From positions 248,001-312,000 of the forward strand of contig JAEPQE010000001.1 in NCBI GenBank assembly GCA_017640665.1: a DNA stretch of 64,000 nt, in the 5' to 3' direction. Made by a program: the position numbers and the translations under genes. The stretch is from Balneolaceae bacterium. Lineage in GTDB: Bacteria > Bacteroidota > Rhodothermia > Balneolales > Balneolaceae. The notes under the pieces were generated by a model. It had not been told where the DNA came from. It saw nothing but the letters and a program-made list of their open reading frames with translations, and did not search any database. Below are positions 9,554 through 17,489 of this stretch, in pieces. Numbering within the stretch: position 1 is the first letter of the stretch; each line of letters begins with the position of its first letter.

Positions 9554-10282
9554 TTATCTGTACTGATCTTTTGCTAATTCTTTATAAAACCCCTCGCACT
9601 CCTCCAGCAACTCTTTCAGCTTCTCAGGAAATGGATCGGTTTTGGGTTTGTAGGGTTGGAAACCTGTGGATTTGTGGACGTTGTGGTACCAGTGCTTGGC
9701 CCAGACGCCGTCTTCGGGTCGGGCGCCGGCTTTCCATTCCAGCATATTGTCATCGAAGGGAATTCCGGCGAAATCACATAATTCGGTAATCTTCTGTTTG
9801 GGGTTAATGAGAATCTCTTTGGAGTCCACAATCAGTACCGGGAGTTTATGATGTTTCAGATATTCTTTAAGCTGGAGTTGCTGCTTGTAGCCGGTGTCTT
9901 CGAGCGTTGGGTTTTCAATCTGGTTCACAAAGGACGAAAGCATGTCTTTTGGATCTCTTGTAAGAATGACATTTATCGTGTCTTCCAAAAATTCTAAATA
10001 CAGTTCTACAAGATGGTGAGTCATGTGTTTGAAGAACACGACCGGAGTCTCATATTCCCCGAATAGAACGTGGTTAACTACCCTTTGCCCATTATTATCC
10101 TGATCTGCGATCACTTCACTTGCACCGGGATGATAATACCGGGCATCGGTATGTATCAGGTAATGCGCATACAAAGGCTCGTCTACTACTGTAGTGTCTT
10201 TTCGCTGAGCGAAAGAATACATTAATGCCGTGGAAATATTCCTCGGTCCGCTCCATAAACAGATTCTTTTAGTTTTATCCAT
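9554..10282 (-). CDS. Sulfotransferase-like P-loop protein
   Basis: A 242-residue protein resembling the PAPS-dependent sulfotransferase fold. The N-terminal RICLWSGPRNISTALMYSFAQR (about 6-27) corresponds to the 5'-phosphosulfate-binding loop (SGPRNxSTA), and INVILTRDPKDMLSSF (about 103-118) corresponds to the 3'-phosphate-binding strand and helix. The physiological acceptor is unknown. It is the last gene of a leftward directon, just after a class IV aminotransferase. I recall the same two domains fused in plant 'branched-chain aminotransferase-like' proteins, which would point to a joint role, but this is from memory. Length is normal for the small bacterial members. Confidence 0.75.
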   Translation of the reverse strand: MDKTKRICLWSGPRNISTALMYSFAQRKDTTVVDEPLYAHYLIHTDARYYHPGASEVIADQDNNGQRVVNHVLFGEYETPVVFFKHMTHHLVELYLEFLEDTINVILTRDPKDMLSSFVNQIENPTLEDTGYKQQLQLKEYLKHHKLPVLIVDSKEILINPKQKITELCDFAGIPFDDNMLEWKAGARPEDGVWAKHWYHNVHKSTGFQPYKPKTDPFPEKLKELLEECEGFYKELAKDQYR

Positions 10283-10295
10283 ACTCCTTATTTGC

Positions 10296-10393
10296 TGTCA
10301 TGCTGAACTCGTTTCAGCATCTGTAACTTTATTCAACTTTGAGTTTTATCAACGCTGGTTCCTTCACAGACCCTGAATCAAGTTCAGGATGAC
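10296..10393. repeat. Composite palindrome, GTCATGCTGAA ... CAGGATGAC
   Basis: Left unit contains GTCATGCTGAACTCGTTTCA and GCATCT; right unit contains AGACCCTGAATCAAGTTCAG and GATGAC. The whole element fills the gap between two co-directional genes. It shares words with 6308-6357 and has the same GTCAT/ATGAC ends as the other intergenic repeats. Confidence 0.75.
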
Positions 10394-10403
10394 GGCGGTA
10401 TTG

Positions 10404-11327
10404 TTAAATTTTCTGTCGTTCAACATCCGCTTCAATTGCTCCTTCATAGAGTTTCTGCAAAAGCCCTGTAATTGTCCCTGGTACAGATTTAGAGATTTCT
10501 CTTCCATCAATTTTGGTGACTGGTGTTAATCCCCCAAAGCTACCGGTAACAAAAGCTTCCTCCGCTCCATAGACATCAAACAATGAAAAGTTCTTCTGGT
10601 GGCATGGGATATTATTCTCTTCACACACTTCAATCACTTTTCCACGGGTGATCCCATTCATACAATATTGTCCGGTGGAGGTCCACACTTCTCCGTCTTT
10701 CACCATAAAGAAATTGGTTGCGTTGCAGGTGCTTACAAATCCATTCACATCCAACATTAGGGCTTCATCTGCTCCGGCTTCCAATGCCTGAATGAGTGCC
10801 TGAACCTCGTGTAATTTACTGTGGCAGTTCAATCTCGGATCCAGATAATCAGGTGAACCCCGACGAATGGTACTGGTAAACAGAATGATTCCTTTATTTC
10901 TTGTCCCGGGGTCGGCTTTTTTGTGTTCAGCAATAGTTACCACATTTGGTCCTGAGATCGTTAATCTTGGGTCCTGACTCGGTGTTTTCTTAATGCCTCT
11001 GGTAATCATGATCCGAACATGAACACCGTCACTCATTTCGTTGGCATCAATCACGTTCTGAACCTGCTTTCTGAGATCATTTCGAGTCATTCCCAAATCC
11101 ATCCCAATGGCTTTTGCTCCCTGCCAGAGCCGGTCCATGTGATCATCCCAAAATACAAGCACTCCGTGATGAAGCCGTAATCCTTCCCAAACTCCATCAC
11201 CAACCAGATAACCGCTGTCAAATACTGAGATTTTGGCTTCTTTTCTTGGGAATAGTTCTCCATTTATAGAAATGAAGACTTCTTCATTTCTGGGATCTTC
11301 TAAGGCGTTGTGGGTTCCGTTTGGCAT
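10404..11327 (-). CDS. Class IV aminotransferase (branched-chain or D-amino acid type)
   Basis: PLP-dependent fold-type IV transaminase, transferring an amino group between amino and 2-oxo acids. Visible marks are the N-terminal FDSGYLVGDGVWEGLRLHHG (the GDGVWEGLR entry motif), RLNCHSKLHEVQALIQA with the Schiff-base lysine region, EADEALMLD-like GADEALMLDVNGFVSTCNATNFF, and GITRGKVIEVC. The frame is open to an ATG at 11375, but those 16 extra codons run across a palindromic repeat and encode nothing conserved. The start at 11327 (MPNGTHNAL) gives 307 residues, the family's usual size. It lies between a class I aminotransferase and a sulfotransferase-like gene. Substrate specificity cannot be read from the sequence, so ilvE is not assigned. 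Confidence 0.9.
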   Translation of the reverse strand: MPNGTHNALEDPRNEEVFISINGELFPRKEAKISVFDSGYLVGDGVWEGLRLHHGVLVFWDDHMDRLWQGAKAIGMDLGMTRNDLRKQVQNVIDANEMSDGVHVRIMITRGIKKTPSQDPRLTISGPNVVTIAEHKKADPGTRNKGIILFTSTIRRGSPDYLDPRLNCHSKLHEVQALIQALEAGADEALMLDVNGFVSTCNATNFFMVKDGEVWTSTGQYCMNGITRGKVIEVCEENNIPCHQKNFSLFDVYGAEEAFVTGSFGGLTPVTKIDGREISKSVPGTITGLLQKLYEGAIEADVERQKI

Positions 11328-11345
11328 ATTTTGGTAAAATAATAG

Positions 11346-11373
11346 GTCATTCTGAGCGAAAGCGAAGAATGAC
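11346..11373. repeat. Short palindrome with GTCATTCT / AGAATGAC arms
   Basis: 28-base unit with perfect 8-bp arms around a GAGCGAAAGCGA centre, lying between the two aminotransferase genes. It is one of the GTCAT-ended palindromes of this window, and marks that the true aminotransferase start is downstream of it. Confidence 0.8.
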
Positions 11374-11380
11374 AATATTT

Positions 11381-12679
11381 CTAGCTATCTAAGTATTTCC
11401 TTATTGAATCTCTAAGTGTAGTAAACGTCTTTTTCAGCAACTCTTCATCCTCCTCTAACAATGTGACTCTGAATCCTAATAAATCTGAACAAAAGGAAGA
11501 AATCGGGACTACACAAATTCCGGTTGCTCCTAGCAGATAATAGACAAAGCGGGTGTCCAGTGAAACATCCTCCACCCAGCTTCTCACCAGTTCCTCCACT
11601 TTTTGGTTGGGAAGTTCCAGTTTCTGGTTTTCAGTCAAAGTCCCTTCTTTAAAAACAATGGTATTATAAAAGGCTCCGTAAGTCGGGTTGAACGTAAGTT
11701 CTGGAATTTCCTGAAGCGTTTCGGAAATAAAGTTACTTCGCCAGCCAATCCTTTCATTTAAATTTTTCCGGTACTCCTCGTAACGTACATCTCCTAAAAT
11801 TTTGGGGATTGCCAGCTGTGGTAAAGTCGTAGAGCACACCTCGATCATCTTAGCATCGTCCAAAACCTTACACAATTGATCGAAATCAGCATCTTTCCCC
11901 CGATTGTAACATTCGATCCAACCACATCGAGCACCGGGCCATGGTAGTTCTTTGGAGATCCCCTTCATTGCGATTCCGGGCACATTATCAATCACTTCAG
12001 AAAGTGCATACGCTCTCACTCCGTTGTAAGTGATTTGGTTGTATATCTCATCCGAAATCAGAAACAGGTTGAATTCTTTGGCCAGCTCAACAATCTCTTC
12101 CAGTATTTGTTTAGGATAAACCATCCCCGTAGGGTTATCGGGATTGATCAACAAAATGGCCACGATATTGGGATTGTACTTCACCTTATTTCGGAGATCT
12201 TCCATATCCGGATACCAACTGTTTTCCGGATCCAGTCGATAGGTTAGCGGGTGATGATTTGCGTGCGCAGCCTCAGCTGAAGAATGTGTTGAATAAGCAG
12301 GCGAGGGACCAATTACCCGTGTTGTCGGCGCCAGATAGTGATATAACGTGGCAATGGCATCCCCAAGGCCGTTAAAGAATAATATATCGTGCGCCGTGAT
12401 CTGTACCCCACCCAATTTGTTCGTCCGCTTTGCGAGAAATTCACGGGTTTCAATTTCTCCTTTTGAATCGCAATACCCATAAGTCTTATCGTCCTGAGCG
12501 AGGCTAGTCACAATCTCCTTAATCCACGCAGGAATTTGGGCATTCTTTTGGATGGGATCCCCAATATTTTCCCAGGAAATCTCCACTCCTTCTTTCTGAA
12601 GCAACTTTGCTTTTTTTACGATTTCTCGGATTTCATAGCTGAGTTCTTTCGCTCCTTCGCTAAGCAGTTTTTGTCTCAT
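11381..12679 (-). CDS. Class I/II aminotransferase (alanine/aspartate aminotransferase-like)
   Basis: A 432-residue PLP-dependent fold-type I transaminase. Key segments are INPDNPTGMVYP (substrate-carboxylate Asn), FLISDEIYNQITYNG (PLP-binding Asp and Tyr), and GISKELPWPGARCGW, where the lysine forms the Schiff base and the Arg binds PLP phosphate. The overall pattern is like AlaA-type alanine aminotransferases, but the N-terminal ENIGDPIQKNAQIPAW region is divergent. It precedes the class IV aminotransferase in the same directon (53 bases to its start), suggesting the two work on related amino acids. The exact substrate is not determined. Confidence 0.88.
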   Translation of the reverse strand: MRQKLLSEGAKELSYEIREIVKKAKLLQKEGVEISWENIGDPIQKNAQIPAWIKEIVTSLAQDDKTYGYCDSKGEIETREFLAKRTNKLGGVQITAHDILFFNGLGDAIATLYHYLAPTTRVIGPSPAYSTHSSAEAAHANHHPLTYRLDPENSWYPDMEDLRNKVKYNPNIVAILLINPDNPTGMVYPKQILEEIVELAKEFNLFLISDEIYNQITYNGVRAYALSEVIDNVPGIAMKGISKELPWPGARCGWIECYNRGKDADFDQLCKVLDDAKMIEVCSTTLPQLAIPKILGDVRYEEYRKNLNERIGWRSNFISETLQEIPELTFNPTYGAFYNTIVFKEGTLTENQKLELPNQKVEELVRSWVEDVSLDTRFVYYLLGATGICVVPISSFCSDLLGFRVTLLEEDEELLKKTFTTLRDSIRKYLDS

Positions 12680-12712
12680 AGATGCCTGCGGCTGATCGCA
12701 CGCCGTCGATAG

Positions 12713-13192
12713 TTATTGATATTCCGGGTGAGCCGAAATAAAAGCATTTAATGAATTAGCTGCTTGCTCTCTTACTTTATTTTTTATAATTGGAGACCAC
12801 CCTAAGAGAATACCCGGCAGCCCCAGAGCCTGGCCCGACCATCTCCAAAAGTTGAAGGTGTCTATATGCTCGATAATTTTCCCGTCTTTAAACTTAAACC
12901 GGGCATCAATCTTATTATGCACTTTTCGTTTGGTTGTTGAAAAGGTGTATTTCGCTTCCCAATGAGCCGTAACTACATTTTCGCTTTCTTCTTTTACGTC
13001 AGAAAACTCGATCTCTAAATCCTTTCCTCTTAAACACAACATATGCCACATTGCAGCTGGTTCTTTTCCATTTAACTCAAAGGCTTCATCTTTGAAGTAA
13101 GCCTCTGGATGGTACAAATCGCCCATGGTTTTATAGTCTTTTTGGGAGAATGCTGTGTAGAAATCGCTTATAACTTGTTGATTGATTTTCAT
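12713..13192 (-). CDS. NTF2-like (SnoaL-type) protein
   Basis: A 159-residue protein with the cone-shaped NTF2-like fold pattern: an N-terminal helix pair (VISDFYTAFSQKDYKTMGDLYHPEAYFKDEAF) followed by strands with VVTAHWEAKYTF and ARFKFKDGKIIEHIDTFNFWRW. The last part, RFKFKDGKIIEHIDTFNFWRW, is characteristic of the SnoaL/DUF4440-like group. Members are either small isomerases/hydrolases or ligand-binding proteins; no catalytic pair can be assigned with confidence. It lies 31 bases after the SSS symporter gene in the same directon. Confidence 0.8.
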   Translation of the reverse strand: MKINQQVISDFYTAFSQKDYKTMGDLYHPEAYFKDEAFELNGKEPAAMWHMLCLRGKDLEIEFSDVKEESENVVTAHWEAKYTFSTTKRKVHNKIDARFKFKDGKIIEHIDTFNFWRWSGQALGLPGILLGWSPIIKNKVREQAANSLNAFISAHPEYQ

Positions 13193-13223
13193 TATTAAAT
13201 GAACAAAAATGTGCTCTTAAAGT

Positions 13224-14771
13224 CTATGCTTCTTTTCGAAACAATCCCGTTTTGCTTGAAATCAATCCTACCGAAATAACTACGATACTTCCAACCATTG
13301 TATATAATGGCCATGCGATCACTAATCCCTCGCCCGGTAGAATATTCTGTACAGGTCCGTTTACCATAAACAAGAGAGTGATCAATCCGGTAAAGAATCC
13401 CAGCATTGCATCTTTCTTATTGGGTTTTTCTGAAAATATCCCAAGCAAAAAACTTCCTAATAATCCACCATAGGTATACGAAGCGATTCCCAGCCCAAGC
13501 TCTACCACCGTGGGCCGTTCGCCTGCCTGCAACTGAAGCAACGCGAATAAAAAAGCAGAGCCAGTCAAAATAAATCCCCAAACCAACGTGATGATTTTTG
13601 AGGTTTTTAAATCTTTCTCAGGATTGTCTTCTTTTCCAAAATAAGGTTTATAGAAATCATAGGTAGTAGCAGAAGCCAGTGAATTAAGCGAGGAACTCAG
13701 ACTGCTCATAGCTGCAGCAAACAAAGCGGCCACTATCAATCCGGAAATTCCTGCCGGAAGTTGCTCAACGATAAATTTGGCGAAGATCTCATCAGTAGTT
13801 GCCAACCCTAGTCCATCAGGACTTACCCCTTCGTAAAAAGCGTATAACATCAATCCAATTACCAAAAACAGAGCGAATTGAAACATCACCACAACCCCAC
13901 TCCAGGCTAGGGCCTTTTGACCTGATTTAAGGTTTCCGGTAGCCAATAATCGTTGTACCAATAATTGATCGGTTCCGTGAGATGCCAAAGAGAACACTGC
14001 TCCACCAATTAAAGCAGTGAAAAATGTGTAGGGCTGTGCGATGAATTCTTTGAACGGCAAATCGAATCCCAATCTGAACATCTGAAATTTATTGCCTGGT
14101 TCAGCAAACTGTACAACACCCTGCCAGCCATCTGGAATTTTGTTCAGGAGAATAAATAACGCTAAAACCGCTCCTCCTATATATACTCCCATCTGTATTA
14201 CATCCATCCAAACCACTGCTTTGATCCCTCCAAAAAAAGTATAAATCAAGGTAATAACAGCGATTACGGAAATGGAAAGCAGATACAATTCAAGATCCCC
14301 CCAACCTGTAAAAGCGCCTCCCAATCTAAGGATTATGGCTAGTGGAATCGCTGTTGCGAATAGCCGAACACCATCAGCCAAAAGGCGGGTAATCATAAAG
14401 GTTGAACTGGCTGCATTCCGCATGGATGGACCAAATCGCTTCTCCAGAAACTGGTAGGCCGTATACATTTCTCCATCGTAGTATTTTGGAAGAAAATAGA
14501 TGGCCACAAAAAACCTGCCTACAATGTAGCCGAGCGTTATTTGCAGGAAGGTAAGATTGCCTCCGTAGGCAACTGCAGGAATACTGATGAATGTAAGTGT
14601 ACTGGTTTCTGTGGCAACAACAGAGAATAAAACTGCCCACCAGGGGATGCCTTCTCCTCCAAGGAAATATTCTTTGGTAGATTGTTGTTTACCGGAAATC
14701 TTCAACCCAAATATGGCTACCCCGATCAGGTATAGAACAAGTACGATATAGTCTGGTGTACCAAAAAGCAT
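13224..14771 (-). CDS. Sodium:solute symporter (SSS family)
   Basis: A 515-residue inner-membrane protein with about 13 hydrophobic helices, the normal size for SSS/SglT-like transporters that bring in sugars, amino acids or vitamins with Na+. Typical features are STKEYFLGGEGIPWWAVLFSVVATETSTLTF at the N terminus and FFGGIKAVVWMDVIQMGVYIGG in the central part (the SSS signature region). AALFAAAMSSLSSSLNSLASATTYDFY follows, in which the Ser/Thr-rich helix contributes to the Na2 site. It starts 4 bases after rdgB stops and follows SemiSWEET and a PfkB kinase, so sugars or nucleosides are plausible substrates. Confidence 0.93.
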   Translation of the reverse strand: MLFGTPDYIVLVLYLIGVAIFGLKISGKQQSTKEYFLGGEGIPWWAVLFSVVATETSTLTFISIPAVAYGGNLTFLQITLGYIVGRFFVAIYFLPKYYDGEMYTAYQFLEKRFGPSMRNAASSTFMITRLLADGVRLFATAIPLAIILRLGGAFTGWGDLELYLLSISVIAVITLIYTFFGGIKAVVWMDVIQMGVYIGGAVLALFILLNKIPDGWQGVVQFAEPGNKFQMFRLGFDLPFKEFIAQPYTFFTALIGGAVFSLASHGTDQLLVQRLLATGNLKSGQKALAWSGVVVMFQFALFLVIGLMLYAFYEGVSPDGLGLATTDEIFAKFIVEQLPAGISGLIVAALFAAAMSSLSSSLNSLASATTYDFYKPYFGKEDNPEKDLKTSKIITLVWGFILTGSAFLFALLQLQAGERPTVVELGLGIASYTYGGLLGSFLLGIFSEKPNKKDAMLGFFTGLITLLFMVNGPVQNILPGEGLVIAWPLYTMVGSIVVISVGLISSKTGLFRKEA

Positions 14772-14775
14772 GAAG

Positions 14776-15354
14776 TTATCCTTTTAAGAATGAGATAAAT
14801 TTCTGAATAGCTCTGCCCCGGTGACTAATTTCATTTTTCACCTTCGAATCCAGTTCTGCGAACGTTTGATCAAATTCTTGTGGTAGAAAAACCGGATCGT
14901 AACCAAAACCTTTCTCTCCTCTTTGATGATCAATGATCACCCCTTTACAAACTCCCTCGAAGGTATGTTCATTTTCAGCTGTTACTAAGGCAACTACTGT
15001 TCTGAACTGTGCAGCTCTATCTTCCTTTCCGTTCATCTCTCTTAACAGTTTCAACACATTGTCCTGATAGGTCACCTTTTCCCCTGCATATCGAGCGGAA
15101 TATACTCCCGGAGCTCCACCTAACGCATCCACTTCTAAACCGGTGTCATCTGATAGAGATGGTAATCCAGTATGTTGATGTACGTACCTGGCTTTTTTTA
15201 AAGCATTTCCTTCCAGCGTATCCTGATCCTCATCTACCTCTTCCAGCTCAGGAAAATCGAGTGCGGAATAAACCTTAATTCCCAGGTCAGAAACCAACGC
15301 CTTCATCTCTGCGATTTTATTCTTGTTCCGGGAGGCAAGTACGAGTTTATCCAT
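14776..15354 (-). CDS. rdgB: XTP/dITP diphosphatase (RdgB/HAM1 family)
   Basis: Hydrolyses non-canonical purine triphosphates (dITP, XTP) to monophosphates, keeping them out of DNA and RNA. The 192-residue protein carries LASRNKNKIAEMKAL at the N terminus, SDDTGLEVDALGGAPGVYSARYAG (the substrate and metal-binding core), GFGYDPVFLP, and the final HRGRAIQKF. All are family hallmarks at normal spacing. Its start overlaps the end of the SemiSWEET gene by 8 bases, indicating coupled translation. Confidence 0.96.
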   Translation of the reverse strand: MDKLVLASRNKNKIAEMKALVSDLGIKVYSALDFPELEEVDEDQDTLEGNALKKARYVHQHTGLPSLSDDTGLEVDALGGAPGVYSARYAGEKVTYQDNVLKLLREMNGKEDRAAQFRTVVALVTAENEHTFEGVCKGVIIDHQRGEKGFGYDPVFLPQEFDQTFAELDSKVKNEISHRGRAIQKFISFLKG

Positions 15355-15613
15355 CTTGTTTTCTCGGAAAGAGTTTGTAGAATAGATTAATGCCGCTTCC
15401 GATAGTCAGCAGAGTGTTTAATGCAATGAATACATGATCATTTTCAAGAATCGAATATATAGTAAGCAACAAGCTTGAGATAACATACATCAAGATGAAA
15501 GCAATATTCATATCTGTTCTTCCCGCTTTGATTGTATCAAGTGTTTGGGGAATCCATGCCGTAATTAGAATAGCAAAACCCGACCATCCAAGAATTTCAA
15601 TCCAGTTCATCAT
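15347..15613 (-). CDS. SemiSWEET-type small sugar transporter
   Basis: An 88-residue protein with three predicted membrane helices and the PQ-loop motif AWIPQTLDTIKAGRTDMN (about 19-36), which is the pattern of bacterial SemiSWEET/MtN3 proteins. These dimerise to make a facilitated sugar (or other small solute) channel-like carrier. It overlaps the PfkB-type kinase upstream by 4 bases and rdgB downstream by 8 bases, so it belongs to a tightly coupled operon. The kinase next door could trap a sugar or nucleoside entering through it. Substrate is not readable from sequence. Confidence 0.88.
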   Translation of the reverse strand: MMNWIEILGWSGFAILITAWIPQTLDTIKAGRTDMNIAFILMYVISSLLLTIYSILENDHVFIALNTLLTIGSGINLFYKLFPRKQDG

Positions 15614-16602
15614 TTCAAGTGATTTAAGATTTCCTGTACTTCATGCCATTTCATCCGGGGGCCGTATTGCGATACTACTTTTGAAGACGCCAGGCTCGCA
15701 AGCTTCCCCGAACCAGCGTAGCCCAATCCATGAGTAATTCCATATAAAAAAGCACCTGCAAACATGTCTCCTGCTCCGTTTGCATCAACTGCACTCACTT
15801 TATATGGCTCGATATCAATAAAAGTATCCCCATCAAAAATCATTGCTCCGTTTTTCCCCTGTGTGATTACGAAACGCTTAGCATCTTTTTTTAACTCTTC
15901 ACGAGCCTCAAGAATACTCTCTTTTCCGGTGTAAGCCTTTGCTTCGTCCTCGTTACAAAAAAGAAGATCTACAGATGCACCAATTATCTCCTGAAACTGT
16001 GATTTAAAAATCTCAACGATAGATGGATCCGATAGGGTAATAGATGTTTTCACACCATTGTCTTCCGCGATTTTTTTTGAGAGTTTCATAGCTTCTAAAG
16101 CTGTTGGGGAAGCTACCAAATAACCCTCAATGTAGATGTACTCGGAATCCTTTATCGCAGCTTCTTCTACTTCATTCACCGAAAGATCGGTCGTGATTCC
16201 CAAAAAAGTATTCATGGTGCGATCAGCATCTTCTGTGATCATCACCAAACATTTACCGGTGATTCCCTCCTCTCTCTCAACTCCATCAAGATTAGTATCT
16301 ACCCCGGCTTCTTTCATATCGTGGAGATAGAAATCACCAAATTCATCAGAAGCTACTTTGCAGGAATAAAACGCTTTACCTCCGAATTGACTCAATGCAA
16401 TCACTGTATTTGCAGCCGATCCACCTGATTTCTTTTTGGTGTTGTTGTGATCGATGGCCTCAATCAAGCGGGTTTGTTTTTCTTCGTCCACTAAGGTCAT
16501 TACCCCTTTGTGAACCTGATGATCTTCCAGGAAAGATTCCGTGACTTTGAAGTCAAGATCTACCAGGGCGTTACCAATACCGTAAACATTATATTTCTTC
16601 AT
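15610..16602 (-). CDS. PfkB-family carbohydrate/nucleoside kinase (adenosine kinase-like)
   Basis: A 330-residue ribokinase-fold kinase. It shows KKSGGSAANTVIALSQFGGKAFYSCKVASDEFG (PfkB signature 1 region) and VDANGAGDMFAGAFLYGI (signature 2, with the catalytic Asp in GAGD). The N-terminal GIGNALVDLDFKV and the overall length match proteins annotated as adenosine kinase in Bacteroidota, but sugar kinases of the same family cannot be excluded. It heads the leftward directon and overlaps SemiSWEET by 4 bases. The 125-base divergent gap to the Nudix gene should hold its promoter. Confidence 0.88.
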   Translation of the reverse strand: MKKYNVYGIGNALVDLDFKVTESFLEDHQVHKGVMTLVDEEKQTRLIEAIDHNNTKKKSGGSAANTVIALSQFGGKAFYSCKVASDEFGDFYLHDMKEAGVDTNLDGVEREEGITGKCLVMITEDADRTMNTFLGITTDLSVNEVEEAAIKDSEYIYIEGYLVASPTALEAMKLSKKIAEDNGVKTSITLSDPSIVEIFKSQFQEIIGASVDLLFCNEDEAKAYTGKESILEAREELKKDAKRFVITQGKNGAMIFDGDTFIDIEPYKVSAVDANGAGDMFAGAFLYGITHGLGYAGSGKLASLASSKVVSQYGPRMKWHEVQEILNHLK

Positions 16603-16727
16603 TCAGCAGCTTTTTCTAACTGATTTCTTTTTTGATTATTCCAGCGTTAAAGTACGGACACTCATGCTTCTTTAAAAACTGCTCCTCTTACTTTGGGATT
16701 AATTCGTGTTGATCTATATTATCACCC

Positions 16728-17387
16728 ATGACAGGATTTCAGGCTTTTTTAGAACAACGTTTGGCTCATTCTTTACCCGGTGAAGTTGCCCAAAACGAAA
16801 TGCGTCCTCATCCTTCGGCTCAGAAAGACCCTGTATTTAAAACAAATATGCCAGAGCATGATGAATACCGCAACAGCAGTGTGTTGGTACCCATTATTAC
16901 CTGGGAAGAAGAACCAGAGATTATTCTTACACTCAGAACTTCGGGAATCAAACATGGTGGACAGCTTAGTTTTCCGGGGGGTGGAAAAGAGGGCAATGAG
17001 ACCTATGAAGAGACCGCTTTGAGAGAGGCCCGGGAGGAGATCGGATTGGTTGAAGAAAGAGTATCTGTCGCGGGGTTGATGTCTCCTCTTTATGTCAATC
17101 ACTCAAACAATTTGGTAACTCCTGTTGTTGGATTTATTTCAGAACCTCAAAAATTCACTCCTAATCCCAACGAAGTTGATGAAATATTTACGGTTCCGTT
17201 TTCTGAACTAATCGAATCCAAAAATAAGATGAGAGAGGAATGGAACTTAAGAGATACCAAATACACGGTTCCTTTTTGGGATATTCATCATGTTCCACTT
17301 TGGGGTGCCACAGCTATGATGATGAGCGAGTTAATGGAACTTTACAGGGAGTTTAAATTACAGATTGCTGGTTCAAAAAAATTATAG
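16728..17387 (+). CDS. Nudix hydrolase, CoA pyrophosphatase-like
   Basis: A 219-residue Nudix protein. The Nudix box reads GGKEGNETYEETALREAREEIGL and fits GX5EX7REUXEEXGU, so the metal-binding glutamates are intact. The preceding TSGIKHGGQLSFPGG corresponds to the region typical of CoA diphosphatases (NudL/YeaB), where HxGQ(V/L)xFPGG is characteristic. Such enzymes split CoA and its thioesters to 3',5'-ADP and phosphopantetheine. It is transcribed alone, divergent from the PfkB gene. An intergenic GTCAT-type palindrome begins right after its stop. Confidence 0.9.
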   Translation: MTGFQAFLEQRLAHSLPGEVAQNEMRPHPSAQKDPVFKTNMPEHDEYRNSSVLVPIITWEEEPEIILTLRTSGIKHGGQLSFPGGGKEGNETYEETALREAREEIGLVEERVSVAGLMSPLYVNHSNNLVTPVVGFISEPQKFTPNPNEVDEIFTVPFSELIESKNKMREEWNLRDTKYTVPFWDIHHVPLWGATAMMMSELMELYREFKLQIAGSKKL

Positions 17388-17441
17388 GTCATTGCGAGGA
17401 GATTATAGAAGAAATTCAAAATCTATACTCCTCGCCGTGAC
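17388..17441. repeat. Palindrome with GTCATTGCGAGGA / TCCTCGCCGTGAC arms
   Basis: Near-perfect 13-bp arms about 28 bases apart, starting directly after the Nudix stop codon and lying between convergent genes. Same GTCAT-type end as the other repeats but a different arm body. It may also act as a bidirectional transcription stop, though no T tract follows. Confidence 0.75.
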
Positions 17442-17489
17442 TTGATAAATTTAGAATTTGATTGAATTTTGGAATTTGGGGTTTGAAAA

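Noticed and set aside
11328..11375. Extra N-terminal codons of the class IV aminotransferase
   Set aside because: They are translated from a GTCAT-type palindromic repeat, which is intergenic elsewhere.
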